In this document: positions 21,397 through 32,704 of the stretch, one piece after another
How positions within the stretch are numbered: the first letter of the stretch is position 1
How the letters are laid out: each line of letters opens with the position of its first letter
NCBI RefSeq assembly: GCF_004664715.2
Contig: NC_051068.1
Location: forward strand, 10,170,298-10,234,297
Direction of reading: 5' to 3'
Length of the DNA: 64,000 nucleotides
DNA from: Peromyscus leucopus
Lineage: Eukaryota > Chordata > Mammalia > Rodentia > Cricetidae
Notes under the pieces: generated by a model
Told to the model about the DNA's origin: nothing
The model's database searches: none
The model's input: the letters and a program-made list of their open reading frames with translations, nothing else
Translations under genes and position numbers: made by a program

Positions 21397-23644
21397 GATT
21401 TTATTCCAGTACTTCTAGTACCTGTTCTTGTTGCAGTGGCTGCCCACATCTTAGCTATTCCATATGTATTATTTTGAAGAGAGCCTCTTTGTTGGGAAGC
21501 ATTGGCTGGTCTCTACCAATCTGTGATATGGGTTGCTATTGCTATTACTTTTCTTACTTGATAAACATCTAAAAATTTAGCCATGTCTTACTTCTGTTTT
21601 ATACATGAGAGAGAAGTTTCAGATTCCTTCGAAATCTGAATGGTTTTCTGGGAGATCGTTTCCCAGAAAACGCTTGAAATCAGATTCTGACTTTAGGAAT
21701 TCAATACATTAACAGGGGCCAGCAACAGTCATCTCACTTGGCTCCCAGAGACGTTGCCCCAGGACACAGGCAAACGTCATCTTAGTTAGATATACATTTT
21801 TTAGGTTCTGACTTATGCTCCAGGGGACTAATCAGGGTGATGGTGATGATTATTGTAATGAGCAGCAATTACTATTGACTGAACACAGATTCCAAAATTT
21901 CTAAAATTAAAACATAATAGCTATTATTTTTATCAGGGAAGAAACCTCCACACCACAGGACACCCTAGGTTTATCCCCCATTGGAAGTAAAGGAAGATAC
22001 CCCATAGACTTCTCATTGTTATCATAGAACTTGAATGGATTTCTCCCAATGAAATTTTGAAAGAAGAGATGTTGCCATTTAGAAGGAAAAGAAATCTGTT
22101 ACAATCTTCTACTAAAAGAAAGTTCAGTGGAGAACAGTCATTTCTTAGAGTAGTGGTAAAAGACCTTTGGCAGCATGAGCAGGAAGGATCAGATCAATGT
22201 GTAGACAGATCTCACTAAGTCACTGTAGGGTCTGTATACTGATGGGCTCGGCATTGCTACCAAAGGCAGGATGCAGAGTTGTTGTTCCTTGTTGGCAAGT
22301 AAACATAGAATTCATGGTCGAAAGTCCTCTGGTCCGTGAGTCTATTAAAGAATCTGGGTATTCCAGCTAAAGTGGGAAGAGTAATTATATCATATTTCAT
22401 ATTTCAAACTTCTGCAAAGGACATTTGAGGAAGCACGGTTCTGTATAATGCATCGATGCTCTTAACGATGAGGTGGTGACTTGAGTGTTCCTCAGATTTC
22501 AGCATCTCACCTACCTCTCTTTCTTATTCCGTTGATTCCTAGAGGTTATCTTCTAATGCAGTTTCTGGTGTTCTAGGAATATCAGCCAAAATTACTTTAT
22601 TTGTTAAGCAAATGCCATGAAGAAAACTTAGTAATGTGATGGTATGGATGACAGATAATTTAGAATAAATGGATGAGTTAGGAAGGAACTTTTGAATCAC
22701 TCAAAGTATGGGTGGATGAGGGCTAACAGAATGAATGATGAGGGACATGAAGTGACTTTTCAGTTAAGAGAGAATTGGCCAATAGAAGGCTAGGAAAACC
22801 AAGCAGAAATAGAAGCTTTAGGATCTTCTTCTGGAGTGTTAAGTACAGTTGGAACATGTGGTGCACTCTCTGCAATAGTGGAGGGAGTGCTGGAGAAGAT
22901 GACCTGAGGTGATGATGGACACAAAGGCCATGCCATCGTGGTGCAGTCTGAAGTTCTTCTACCTATAGTGGGAAATAGTTAGACATGGTCTGATTGGCGG
23001 ATTGATAGAGCAACCCAGGTTGCCAGAAAGTGGCCGTCACAAGGCAGGAGTGAAAGAGGAGGTGCAGAACAAAGGAATGTTGACATTTAAACTGGAGTGG
23101 CAGGAAATGGAGCAAGGTGAATGGGTTCAGTACGTATCTTGGAAAAATATTCAATAAAACATGTCAACGAATTATTCTCAGAATATGAAAGAAAAAGAAG
23201 AAAGAGAGTTTGAACTCAGTGGATGGGGCTCCCACAGATGAATAGAAGACTTGGAAAGATCCAAGTCATTTCATGGTGCTAGAAAAAGAGAATGTAAATA
23301 TATGGGTGTGAGACATTAAAGATTTCTTAGAAGATGAATCCAACCTTGATAATAGGTTATTCCCTGGAGTATTCAGGAAGTTAAGAGAATCAGTAAAGGC
23401 AATTTTTCCCCAGAAGTTTTAATATAGAGAGAAGCAGAGACACCACGTTGTGGTTGCAATTGATGTGAAGGTCAAGAAGCTTGTCTTGTTCTGAAATGGA
23501 GGATACTGAAGATTATTTGAAAATTACTGGGAAAAAACTCCAATGGGTTCCTATTATGAAGGGATGCAGACCTCTAAATAGCAAGAGGAGAGGTCTGGAG
23601 CAAAGTGAATGGTTGGCCTTTAATGGGAGGCCTTTTTCCCCCGT
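21397..23644. other. Intergenic DNA, no gene seen
   Basis: About 2.2 kb of mostly unique sequence with no exon-like frame and no clear young repeat. Confidence 0.4.
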
Positions 23645-24039
23645 TTACGTATTTTATGTATATTGGTGTTCTGTCTGCATTTATGTCTTATTTACTATAA
23701 GAATGCATTGCATCACATGAGTTTACAGTTATAGACGGTTTTGAGATGACATGTGGGTGCTGGGAATTGAACTTAAGACCTCAGGAAGTCCAGAGCTTTA
23801 AGCCACTGAGCCATGTCTCTAGCCCTTGCCATTTTTTTAAAGATTCATTTTATATTTATTTATGTGTATGTGTGTGTTTTTGTGTGAGTGTCTGTCATGT
23901 GCATGCTGGTGTCCTTAGAGGCCAAGAGAAGGAGTTGGAGTTAAAGGCAGTTATGCCATCTGGTGTGAATGCTGGGTACCAAACTTGGGTTCTCTGAAAG
24001 AGCAGCAAATGATCTTAACTGCTGATCATCTTTCCAGCT
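23645..24039 (-). repeat. Two B3 SINEs in series
   Basis: Copy 1 about 23645-23825 ends 'GAGCCATGTCTCTAGCCC'. Copy 2 about 23838-24039 ends 'GATCATCTTTCCAGCTC'. Both are minus strand. Confidence 0.75.
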
Positions 24040-24092
24040 CAGAAGAAATCATTACTCACAACAAAGGAGGAGAACAGAAAGCATGGTCATAT

Positions 24093-24296
24093 GGGGCTGG
24101 AGAGATAACTCAGGGTTATGAGCACTTTCTGCCCTTGAGGACTGGGGAGTTCTGTTCCTGGTATCCATATTGGGTAGCTCACAACCACATGTAACTTCAT
24201 CGCCAGGGAATCTGCTGCCCTCTTCTGGCTGCCACAGGAACCTGTACTCATATGTACATGCACACACATGTAATTAAAAATAAATAAATCTTTCTA
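24093..24296 (+). repeat. B3 SINE
   Basis: GGGGCTGGAGAGATAACTCAG head, 'CTGCCCTCTTCTGGCTGCC' and tail 'AATAAATAAATCTTT'. Confidence 0.88.
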
Positions 24297-24719
24297 TTTA
24301 AAATCATGGGCATGCATGATGGTAATTTTGCAGACATGAAGGAAAGGAGACAGGCATCATCTCTGATTTCTATTTCTCTCTCAAAATGATGAGAGCAGAT
24401 CATCAGCCAAGGGTAAGAGGGAGGGCAGAGAGGCACAGGTTTGAAACGGAATGGAGTATGCAATGTGGGAAACTGAAGATCAAAGCATAGTAGGATTTTG
24501 AGCTGTGCTGTGTGTTCAGTTGATACTTGTGTTATTGATTCAAAATTTAGATGTCGTCAAGGTTAATGTGTTTTTCCCTGGGAATGTCTAGAGATCTAGT
24601 CCTGGGATGGAGGCAATGCACCAGTCAACTTAGCAAGGGGGACTCCTGCAGAGGGATAGAACACTGAAGAGGGGAGAATCACTGGATGCTGAATGCCAGG
24701 ACATGAGGGAGTGATGGGC

Positions 24720-25090
24720 TGCTGTGGGATGTTCTCTATGCTGTGAATGTGTTGCTCTGATTGGTTGATAAATAAAAAGCTGATTGGCCAGTAGCCAGGC
24801 AGGAAGTATAGGCAGGGTAAACAGATAAGGAGAATTCTAGGAATAGGAAGGCTGAGTAAGCAGACACCAGCCCACCATCCACGGAGCAGCTTGTAACAGC
24901 ACACAGGTAAAGCCATGGAACACATGGCAACATATAGATTAACAGAAATGGGCTGAGTTTAAGTGTAAGAACTAGTTAGTAGTTATCCTGAGGTAATGGC
25001 TGAGCAGTTTTAATTAATATAAGCCTCTGTGTGTTTACTTGGGTCTGAGTGGTTGCAGACCATGTGGGACACAGGATAACTTCAGCTACA
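24720..25090 (+). mobile_element. Class II (ERVK-type) solo LTR with 6-bp target duplication
   Basis: 371 bp, TGCTGTGGGATGTTC start, AACTTCAGCTACA end. ATGGGC is duplicated at 24714-24719 and 25091-25096. It contains 'CTGATTGGTTGATAAATAAA' and 'GCTGATTGGCCAGTAGCCAG', typical of this rodent LTR group. Confidence 0.9.
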
Positions 25091-25096
25091 ATGGGC

Positions 25097-26146
25097 AGTG
25101 AATATAACACTGGGGTCTGTGAAGGAAGACCAAGAGACAGTCAGTGACTTTTTGAAAAGACAGTGCTTCAATAAGTGAATAAAAATTACTTGGGGGTGCT
25201 ATTAAAATATAGAGGTATTTAGACTTTAGCCCCAAATATTCTGATTTGGTTCACTTGGATTGAATCTCACCATCAAGTGTTTTGAAGAGCCTCTCAGGTG
25301 TTTGTAGTATGTACAGTTTGTTCTGCTGTGATCCACGTGACTTGGGTCTGGAGCCCTGACTATGTGTGGGTCAGGGAATGAAGAAAGGACATACACAAAG
25401 ACACACGTGCACAGAAACTGGGTCATGGAGCCGTACACACTTTGATGGAGCCCCACCCATTACCAGTGCGACCCAGAAGCTCAGAGTGTTTATTAGGCAC
25501 AACACCGTCAGAGAGATTACCTAGCTGGGGTAGGAGGTGAGCAGTCTCAGGCTGTAAATACCTCAGAGAAGGAGGCTGCACTTGCTCGTTTTTGTTCATG
25601 AACACTTGCACTTGACCAGAGGCGGAAGGCTTTGCCAACTGGGAGCCTGACCCATGTGGGAAAAGGTTTTGCAAATTTTCCATGGTCCTTGTCACAGCTG
25701 GGCCCATGTCAATGATACACATTCACTCAGGACTTCACTTGCTCAGGGCTTTTCCTGCTCCATACATACACTGTATATACTTGAGCACTGGTATTAGCAA
25801 GAAGCTGTGAGGCTTCTGGGAATAGCTTCTACTGAGGCTGGTAGTTTAATGGTCTGAGAGTGACTTAGGAATTATCAAGTGTTTCTTCCTTTACTGACTG
25901 GTGAGTTTCTATCAGATGCCAGCACGACCTAGATGGGATCTGGCAGGAGAGTTTGGCTGAATTTCCCATGCAAAATCTCAACAAGTCTGGGTCTCTGAAG
26001 CCACACATGAGTTCCCTCACCTTTCTACATATTGGAGATAAAAAAGGACACATTGTGTGTATATAACCCAAAACAATAAAAGCACACAACATCAAATCAA
26101 ACAAACACATTCTCTGTTATTTTCACAGATTGCAAACCACAGCAAG
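25097..26146. other. Intergenic DNA, no gene seen
   Basis: Unique-looking sequence; no gene or recognised repeat. Confidence 0.4.
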
Positions 26147-26360
26147 AGCCTGGAGAGATGGAGCAGACATTAAGAGCACTGTCTGCTCTTCCAGAGGGCC
26201 TGGGTTTTATTCCTAGAAGCCACATAGCAGTCCATATCATTGTGTAACTACAGTTCCAAGAGATCTGATGCCTTCTTCTGGCCTTTGGGCCACTGCATGC
26301 GTGTGGTATACAGATATACATATAGGCAAAACACACACATATATATAATAAAATAAAAAA
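26147..26360 (+). repeat. B3 SINE
   Basis: Head 'GCCTGGAGAGATGGAGCAG', body 'TGTCTGCTCTTCCAGAGGG' and 'TTCTTCTGGCCTTTGGGCC', with an A-rich tail. Confidence 0.82.
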
Positions 26361-26741
26361 ACACAGTAAGATATTATTATGAGGTAAAAATGATTTCCTT
26401 CATATTGGTCAACAAGAATACTGTGTCAGAACAATTTTAGAAGAAAGTCCTATGACTATCAAAGTGTATTTGCATGCATGCAATATAATAGTAGTGAACA
26501 GGATTGCTGACTATTTCAAGCAGGAATTTCCAGGGCATTTCAGGATCTCTTAAGAGGTGAGTTTAAAATACCCAGAGAGATATGCTCCCAGGCTGTAAAA
26601 TCAAAACGGGGCTTCTTACTCACCTATATACAAAGGAATCTAGTGGAAGAAAACAGATGTTAAATCCAAGAGCAATCAAAGAAAAAGGCCACATAGCAAC
26701 CAGTTATGGCTGGTTCTGAATCTTACGGATACCAAATGAGG

Positions 26742-26743
<2 letters not shown>

Positions 26744-26789
<46 letters not shown>
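26744..26789 (+). repeat. Poly(A) tract of 46 bases
   Basis: Uninterrupted A run. No SINE or LINE body that I recognise lies to its left, so it may be the tail of an unrecognised retrocopy. Confidence 0.97.
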
Positions 26790-26792
<3 letters not shown>

Positions 26793-26917
26793 AGAATCTG
26801 TTCAAACAGGGATTTCATTGCTTACTGCCATAAAAAATAAAAATAATAAAAACAAAAAAATGCATGCACATTTAAGAGAAATTAACGACAAGACACTAAA
26901 AATGTTAAAGGATGTTT

Positions 26918-27700
26918 TTTATTGGTCTTAAACTAAACTAAAATGTACTGAAAAGGGGTGAAAATGATCAAACCATGTCCAAAGGGTAAATCTGAATGTA
27001 ACTACAGTGAACGCTAGGGACAGCAATCCTAGCTGTTAACACGACCGGGTTTCCATTGTTTCAAACATTTGGTTTAACTTAATCCCCAGAATATATTACT
27101 GCCAAAAGGAATCTGACTGACAAGAGCTAATGCGGTGGTTGCTCCTAAAACTATCTCCTTTTAAGTGTTGACTTACTGGTCGTGTTTGTCAGGGAAAGGA
27201 GTGTTTTTATTACCACTGTCATCAATCTCGGCGAAGTTCAGAGATGCTAGTCTGTAGTCGCTATAGTTTATTTCTTTGCTGGTTAGAGTCCACATGTGTG
27301 AAGGAGGACCAGGGCTCCAGGCAACGCTACGTTTCCATCAGATGACAGTGCTGGTGACGGGATCCAGGGGAAGACTTTGGCTGGGCTTCCAATCCAGAAT
27401 CATTCGATGAAAACCAAGAAGCTTTTACATCAGCAGCTCTGCTTCCCGGTGCTGAGGACCAGTGGATAGAGGGCTTCTTCAACACAACAAACAAACAAAT
27501 CACAATTAAAAGCCAAAACAAAACAAAATAAAACAACAATGACAAAAAACCGCAGCAGCACAAATGAGAACTTCCCACCTGGTGTGTACATCTGTAGCTG
27601 AAATCATCTTTTATGGTAGGAAGACTGCTCGGAGAAGACATTCAGGAAACGCAAGCTGGGCTCCAGTTCAGTCATCGGGTTACCCTCAGCCATGATGTTT
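26918..27700 (-). other. Possible minus-strand terminal exon (unrecognised)
   Basis: On the minus strand a 40-codon frame (start at 27295, stop at 27173-27175) reads LASLNFAEIDDSGNKNTPF near its end. An AATAAA signal lies about 250 bases further on (26918-26923). Upstream on the same strand, a frame at 27327-27641 encodes a strongly hydrophobic stretch; this comes largely from T-rich DNA and may be chance. I do not recognise any of these peptides. It could be the last exon of a noncoding RNA, an old pseudogene, or nothing. The surrounding DNA carries no repeat that I know. Confidence 0.2.
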
Positions 27701-28166
27701 TCCTTTCTGGGACTTGGCTTCCTGAGCAGTAAAATGAGAGAGGTCTAGTTTATCAACAGCGGCAATTGGAGCTCTTGTGACTTCAGGAGGGGAGAAGTGG
27801 GAAACCCTGGGAAGCGAATTGTTTGTTTTCAGTGACAGGATCCTGAAGAAGGATTTCTGCTGCTAGAACCCTCCAAACGGACTGGAGCCCCGTAAACAGT
27901 CTTCTGAAACTCACTGAGGAACGACTGCTTTTGAGTTCACAGCCACAATTTCTGAACTGTTGTTGATTATACATCCTAGTTAATAAATTCTCCTCCATGC
28001 AAAAACTCCATAGACAGATAACTATAAAATGTATTATGTCCTTCAGGAAGCATTTCCCTCAAAAGTAATTTGAATATGAAACTTTAAAGGTAGATAAACA
28101 GTTAAAACGTTTTATTATTAATACAATACTTTGATTACTGATCAATGTGAACATTAAAAACTTTAG
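27701..28166. other. Intergenic DNA, no gene seen
   Basis: A 71-codon minus-strand frame (27783-27998) has no recognisable domain. Confidence 0.35.
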
Positions 28167-28262
28167 TTAATGTGCCATGTGTGGTGGTACGTGCCTTTAA
28201 TGCCAGTAGGTAGAGCTCTGTGTGCTCAAGGCCAGCTTACATAGTAAGTTCCAGGACAGCCA
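28167..28262 (+). repeat. B1 SINE, internally deleted
   Basis: 'GCCATGTGTGGTGGTACGTG' to 'TTCCAGGACAGCCAT'; the middle is shortened. Confidence 0.7.
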
Positions 28263-28264
28263 TA

Positions 28265-28620
28265 TGGAGTGGACTTTCCTTTGGGCCACCAGCTCACAAA
28301 TAACAACACAGAGACTTATTAATTATGAAAGCTTGGCCAGTAGCTTAGGATTTTCCCACTAGCTCTTATAACTTAAACTAACTCATATTTTTATTAATCT
28401 GCATTCTACCATGTGGCTTTTGCCTCTTTCCCATTCTGTGTGTCTGGTGTCTCCTACACACCTTGATTATCTCCTCTTCCTCTCTCTGCCTGTAAGTCCC
28501 ACCTGTGTCTTGTGGTATTGTATTCCCTGCTACAATGTCTCCTGCCCAGCTATTGACCATTCAGTTTTTTATTATATCAATCACAGCAACACATCTTCAG
28601 TGTACAAATATCCTGCAACA
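28265..28620 (-). mobile_element. 3' LTR of a minus-strand class II ERV
   Basis: In plus coordinates it reads GGACTTTCCTTTGGGCCACC ... ATCCTGCAACA. On the minus strand the LTR begins TGTTGCAGGATATTTG and is preceded at once by a purine-rich tract (AAAAAGGAGGAAA, complement of 28621-28633). That is the polypurine tract that comes before a 3' LTR. It is related to the LTR at 19656-20348. Confidence 0.8.
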
Positions 28621-30440
28621 TTTCCTCCTTTTTGTCTAAATAAAAAGGAAAGGTTTTAACTCCAACAAAGTAAAACTACATACAATAAGAACAATTATCA
28701 AGTAAGGATTACATTCACAATGTCCAGTCCATTTGTACTTGGCAAATTGGGAGAAACTACTCTGCTATCTATTCTATTTTGATAAATCCAATGTCTTATA
28801 CCTAAACCATTTTTTATCATTCCTTGTATTACCATCCTAAAGATAACCTTTTAGACTTCAAAACATTTTCTTACATAAACAACTTAAGCTTTTATGTTTC
28901 TCAACCTTTACAAACTTCACGTATATTATGTGAGTTTCTTTTCTGAATTTGGTAACAAGGAAAGCTGTAACTGTAACTATCTTATCTTCAACCCCATCAG
29001 AGACCCGATAAGGATATAATATTACCTGATTTAACAGGAAGTGCAGAGCAAGCAACTTCCAAAACTAAAAGATGACAGAGTCATCTGGCTGCCTAGACAG
29101 TCACTCTGCACCATTGGGGCATCTACCTTTGGCCTATAGGCCTAGAATATCTGACAAACTTTTCTGTAAAGCAAGACTTTTGAAGGAGTGTCCTACCTTA
29201 TCTTGGCGAAGTTGAGCATTTGCTTTCTTTTGTGTCTTGCTTGTTGAATTTGGACAGCATACTGTCAGCAGTCAAGGCAAGGGCAGTTTCTTTGCCCAGT
29301 GGCTAATTTTATCACAAAGAAAGCAAACTCCATATAGAGGTTCTTCCATGCCTATCATTTTCTCCTGAAGAAGACTGTTGCTGCCAGGAGCAGACATGTC
29401 TCACTGTTATGAAAAGCCTTACTACTAAAACATATTAAGGGCTGGAGAGATGGTTCAGAGGTTAAGAGCACTAGCTCTTCTTCCAGAGGTCTTGAGTTCA
29501 ATTCCCAGCAACCACATGGTGACTCCCAACCATCTATAATGAGGTCTGGTGCTTTCTTCTGGTATGCAGGCAAACATGTAAGCAGAATACTGTATATATA
29601 ATAAATAAATCTTTAAAAAACATATTAAATGCCATATTCTGTAAGTCTCTGGAATGTTTGAAGACCACCCATCTATCTAAAATATATCTCTGTTTAACCT
29701 TGAAAACATACCTAACATGACTACAAGTTTGATTGTTATAGATGACTAACTACTAACTTGTATTTCTTAATTATCCTAAATAGTTTATAATAATAGCTTT
29801 CAAGGACTAAAAATATATGTTACATTTTAAAATTAACTACATAGGTACAATAAATAAGAGAAGAAACATATATATAATATATTAAAACAAAAATAACCTT
29901 AAATTTGTATCAATATACAAAAATTCATACCAATTAAAATATTGCAAATAATAGTTGTCTTTCTAGCCTGCATTCCTGCATCCCCCCTCTCTTTTTATCT
30001 TTTTAGAAAGGGATCCCTGAATTTAATATCCTTTGCTTAGTTTCCTCCCTGACCATGACCAGTAACAATTTGCAACAAACCCCCCTAAATGATGATAAAC
30101 ATCTATAATCCATTGAATGACAAAAACCACCCACTCCACCACCTGAGAAAGTGGGCGTTGTGTTCTCTAGACTTCTTCCTGTTGTCTGGGGACGACGGCA
30201 TCTTTAGGGGACCCTGAGAAAATTGAGATAACGGTCAAGTCCTGGGGCAGCTAGCTGTGTTGTTTGTCGTCCAGTCTCCGTGTGATGGGAAAGGGCAGGG
30301 CTTAACTAACGTCCTGGCTGGACTGGTCTGTGAGGCTGCGTCATCTCAGCAAGCAGCTTTGAAGCTGTTCTGGATGCAGAATTTTTAGGAAACTGCAACA
30401 GAGGCATTTTGAGACTGGATCACCCAGGTTACTTGTTTTC
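28621..30440 (-). mobile_element. Noncoding internal part of the minus-strand ERV
   Basis: Follows the polypurine tract and is split by a B2 at 29439-29616. Strings such as 'GACCATGACCAGTAACAATT' (30051) and 'CTGTTCTGGATGCAGAATTT' recur in cricetid dispersed ERV copies. No gag, pol or env frame survives. The right boundary is approximate. Confidence 0.55.
29439..29616 (+). repeat. B2 SINE with target-site duplication
   Basis: GGGCTGGAGAGATGGTTCAG head and AATAAATAAATCTTT tail. AAAACATATTAA occurs just before (29427-29438) and just after (29617-29628). Confidence 0.95.
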
Positions 30441-31394
30441 ATTGGTGTTTGGTCCTTTTTTTTTTTTTTTTTTTGAAAACACACAAACTTCTAAAATATA
30501 TATATATTTCCTCTTTTTTGTGAGTTTTTAAAATTTATTTTTTAAATTATACTCATGATATTCATTAATTACACTCATGATATTCATTAATTACACTCAT
30601 ATTAATTACATTTGTGGTATTCATTGATTACATTCACAGTATTCATTCAATAACTATATTTATAATATTCATTAATTACATTTATTGTATTTATTTATTA
30701 CACTCATGATATTATGTCCTGATACTACTGTCCATTTGTGGGGCTTTTCCATCACACAAAACAGAGATTCTGTACTTAGGAAATCATTGCTCTATATTAC
30801 TTTCTTCTCCATCTTGAGAAAACATCTAATTTTTCTGTCTCTATGAATTTGTATATTCTATATATTTCATGTAATACAATTCTATAGTATTTGTCTCTTT
30901 TTTTAATGTAAAAATATTTTATGTACAACTCCAGGAGAAATAATACACAAATAGCTTGAACATAAAACAGGTTATAATTCAAAAGTCCAGGGTTATTTGA
31001 AACTGGAAAATATTTTCTCGTAGAAAATAGCAAAAATGATAACATTTCCCAATAAGCCTTTTTAAGCCAAATAATAGCTGAATTATACAAATAAATATTG
31101 ATTAAATTCTGGGGTACAGAAGAAACCTATCTTCATCTGGTCAGAAAGCTATGTTTTACTTAAGTTGTGTAAGTGAGATTCCTATTCATCTTCCCCTTCA
31201 CTGTTTGGTTTATGGCAGACATTTTTCTATAGGCTAATCCATAATCTAAAAAGATTTTAGCCTCCCTTACTGAAAGTACAGCCAGAATTTTCTTTCATCA
31301 GCTTGATACGGTACAAATGCTTATCCTAATAGTGAAATGTTTCACTAAAGCTTGTTTAGAAATGTTTCACTAAATAGTGAAATGTTTCACTAAA
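30441..31394. other. AT-rich intergenic DNA with tandem repeats
   Basis: Holds a poly-T run (about 30457-30475), the 22-bp array at 30546-30714 and the inverted-arm repeats at 31329-31395. No gene is seen. Confidence 0.5.
30546..30714 (+). repeat. AT-rich tandem repeat, about 22-bp unit
   Basis: About eight imperfect copies of ATTACACTCATGATATTCAT plus two bases. The first copies are nearly exact and later ones drift. Confidence 0.85.
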
Positions 31395-31395
31395 G
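31329..31395 (+). repeat. Short local repeat with inverted arms
   Basis: TAGTGAAATGTTTCACTAAAG occurs at 31329-31349 and 31375-31395, with a partial copy at 31360-31374. Within each unit GTGAAA and TTTCAC are inverted arms around two bases. Confidence 0.85.
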
Positions 31396-31526
31396 ATTAT
31401 CTCTCCTCTTCCTCTCTCTGCCCAGAAGTCTCGCCTATCTCTCCTGCCTACCTATTGGCTGTTCAGCTTTTTTTACATCAATCACAACACCACATCTTCA
31501 CACAGTGTACATACATTCCACAACAG
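31396..31526 (-). mobile_element. Partial ERV LTR, minus strand
   Basis: Ends ATTCCACAACA in plus coordinates, like the 28265-28620 LTR, with 'CTATTGGCTGTTCAGC' inside. Confidence 0.6.
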
Positions 31527-31615
31527 CCAGAGTCATGCAGACAGATTTGTCTCAAAACAACAAACAGACAAACAAACAAAAATCCCCAACAACAACAAAA
31601 ACAAAAATCATTTTT
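31527..31615 (+). repeat. B1 3' end with A-rich tail
   Basis: 'GACAGATTTGTCTCAAAACA' followed by (CAAA)n-type sequence. Confidence 0.5.
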
Positions 31616-31664
31616 TTAGTTAATGTAATGTTCCTTGAATATGTCATATCTGACTGGATGGCCA

Positions 31665-31970
31665 TTTTTCTGGGAAAGAGTCTCATGTGTCCGAGGCTGG
31701 TCTCTAACTTGGTGTGTAACCAAGGTTGGTCTAGAACTTATAACCCCCTGCTCCTAAATGCTAGGGTTACCAGAATGCACCAATATCCCCAGATGGTGGG
31801 GTTCTAGAGACCAGCCTTCAAGCCTAAGCCTGCATGCAGGCAAGTACTCTACCACCTGACCTCTATCCCCAGCTCCTTTGTCTTATCATGTAGCCCAGGC
31901 TAGTCTAGAGCTCCAGATCCTTCTGCCTCCTGTTCTCCAGTGCTGAGAGGTACTGCTGGGCCTGGCTGGG
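31665..31970 (-). repeat. B4 SINE followed by a B1 fragment
   Basis: B1-like part (31670-31760), then the ID-type head complement 'CTGACCTCTATCCCCAGCTC' (31855-31874). A further B1 piece runs 31877-31968. Confidence 0.65.
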
Positions 31971-32088
31971 TGTACGGTGAGGTTTTGTGTTCGTTTTTAA
32001 CATTTCTGCATAGTACTTGTTGGTTTCCTACTAAGAACTGCAAGTGAGAAAAAAATCAAACAGTCTAGAGCTGTAGGATTTCTAAGTG

Positions 32089-32240
32089 ACTTTTTTTTTT
32101 CAAGACAGGGTTTTTCTGTGCAGCTTTGCACCTTTCCAGGAAATTGCTTTGGAGACCAGGCTGGCCTCGAACTCACAGAGATCCGCCAGGCTCTGCCTCC
32201 CGAGTGCTGGGATTAAAGGCGTGTGCCACCACCGCCCGGC
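32089..32240 (-). repeat. B1 SINE, cricetid type
   Basis: Near-complete minus-strand B1 with 'GTGCAGCTTTGCACCTTTCC' and 'GTGTGCCACCACCGCCCGGC'. This is one of the best organism clues in the window. Confidence 0.95.
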
Positions 32241-32435
32241 TCAAACAAGATATTGGAGATGATAGCTCCGGGCTCTTAACTCCAGACAAAATAATCTACT
32301 CTGGATGGAGTAAGTAGAAAAAGAGATTAGACAGTTCTTAGATCTCTGGGAAGACCAAGGAGCCAGGTTCACATTCTTCACATAGAAACTAGAAGTGCCC
32401 TCCCACAGCATAGGGCTGACTTAAAATAATTCCCT

Positions 32436-32590
32436 GTTTTTCCTCCCCTTCCTCCTCTCCTTTACCTCCCAACAAGTCTGCCTCCTCCCCCTTCTGCTCT
32501 TCCTCCTTCTCTTCCTCCTCCTTTTTCTCCTCCTTCCCCATTCTGCTCTTCCTCCTCCTCCCCTTTCTGCTCTTCCTCCTCCTCCTCTTC
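32436..32590 (+). repeat. Polypyrimidine (CTTCCTC)n tract
   Basis: About 155 bases almost purely C and T, with internal near-repeats 'TTCTGCTCTTCCTCC' at three places. Confidence 0.95.
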
Positions 32591-32704
32591 CAGACAGGGT
32601 CTCACATGGCCCATACTGGCCTCAGACTATGTACCCAAGTATGAATTTCTTATCCTCCTTCTTCCATCTCCCAAGTGCAAGGATCGTAAGCATAGACTGC
32701 CTGC
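32591..32704 (-). repeat. B1 SINE, diverged
   Basis: 'CAGACAGGGTCTCACATGGC' and 'TCTCCCAAGTGCAAGGAT'. Confidence 0.65.

Noticed and set aside
27327..27641. 104-codon minus-strand frame with a hydrophobic stretch as a membrane protein
   Set aside because: The hydrophobic run comes from T-rich DNA; no homologue recognised and no splice context. Kept only as part of a low-confidence candidate region.
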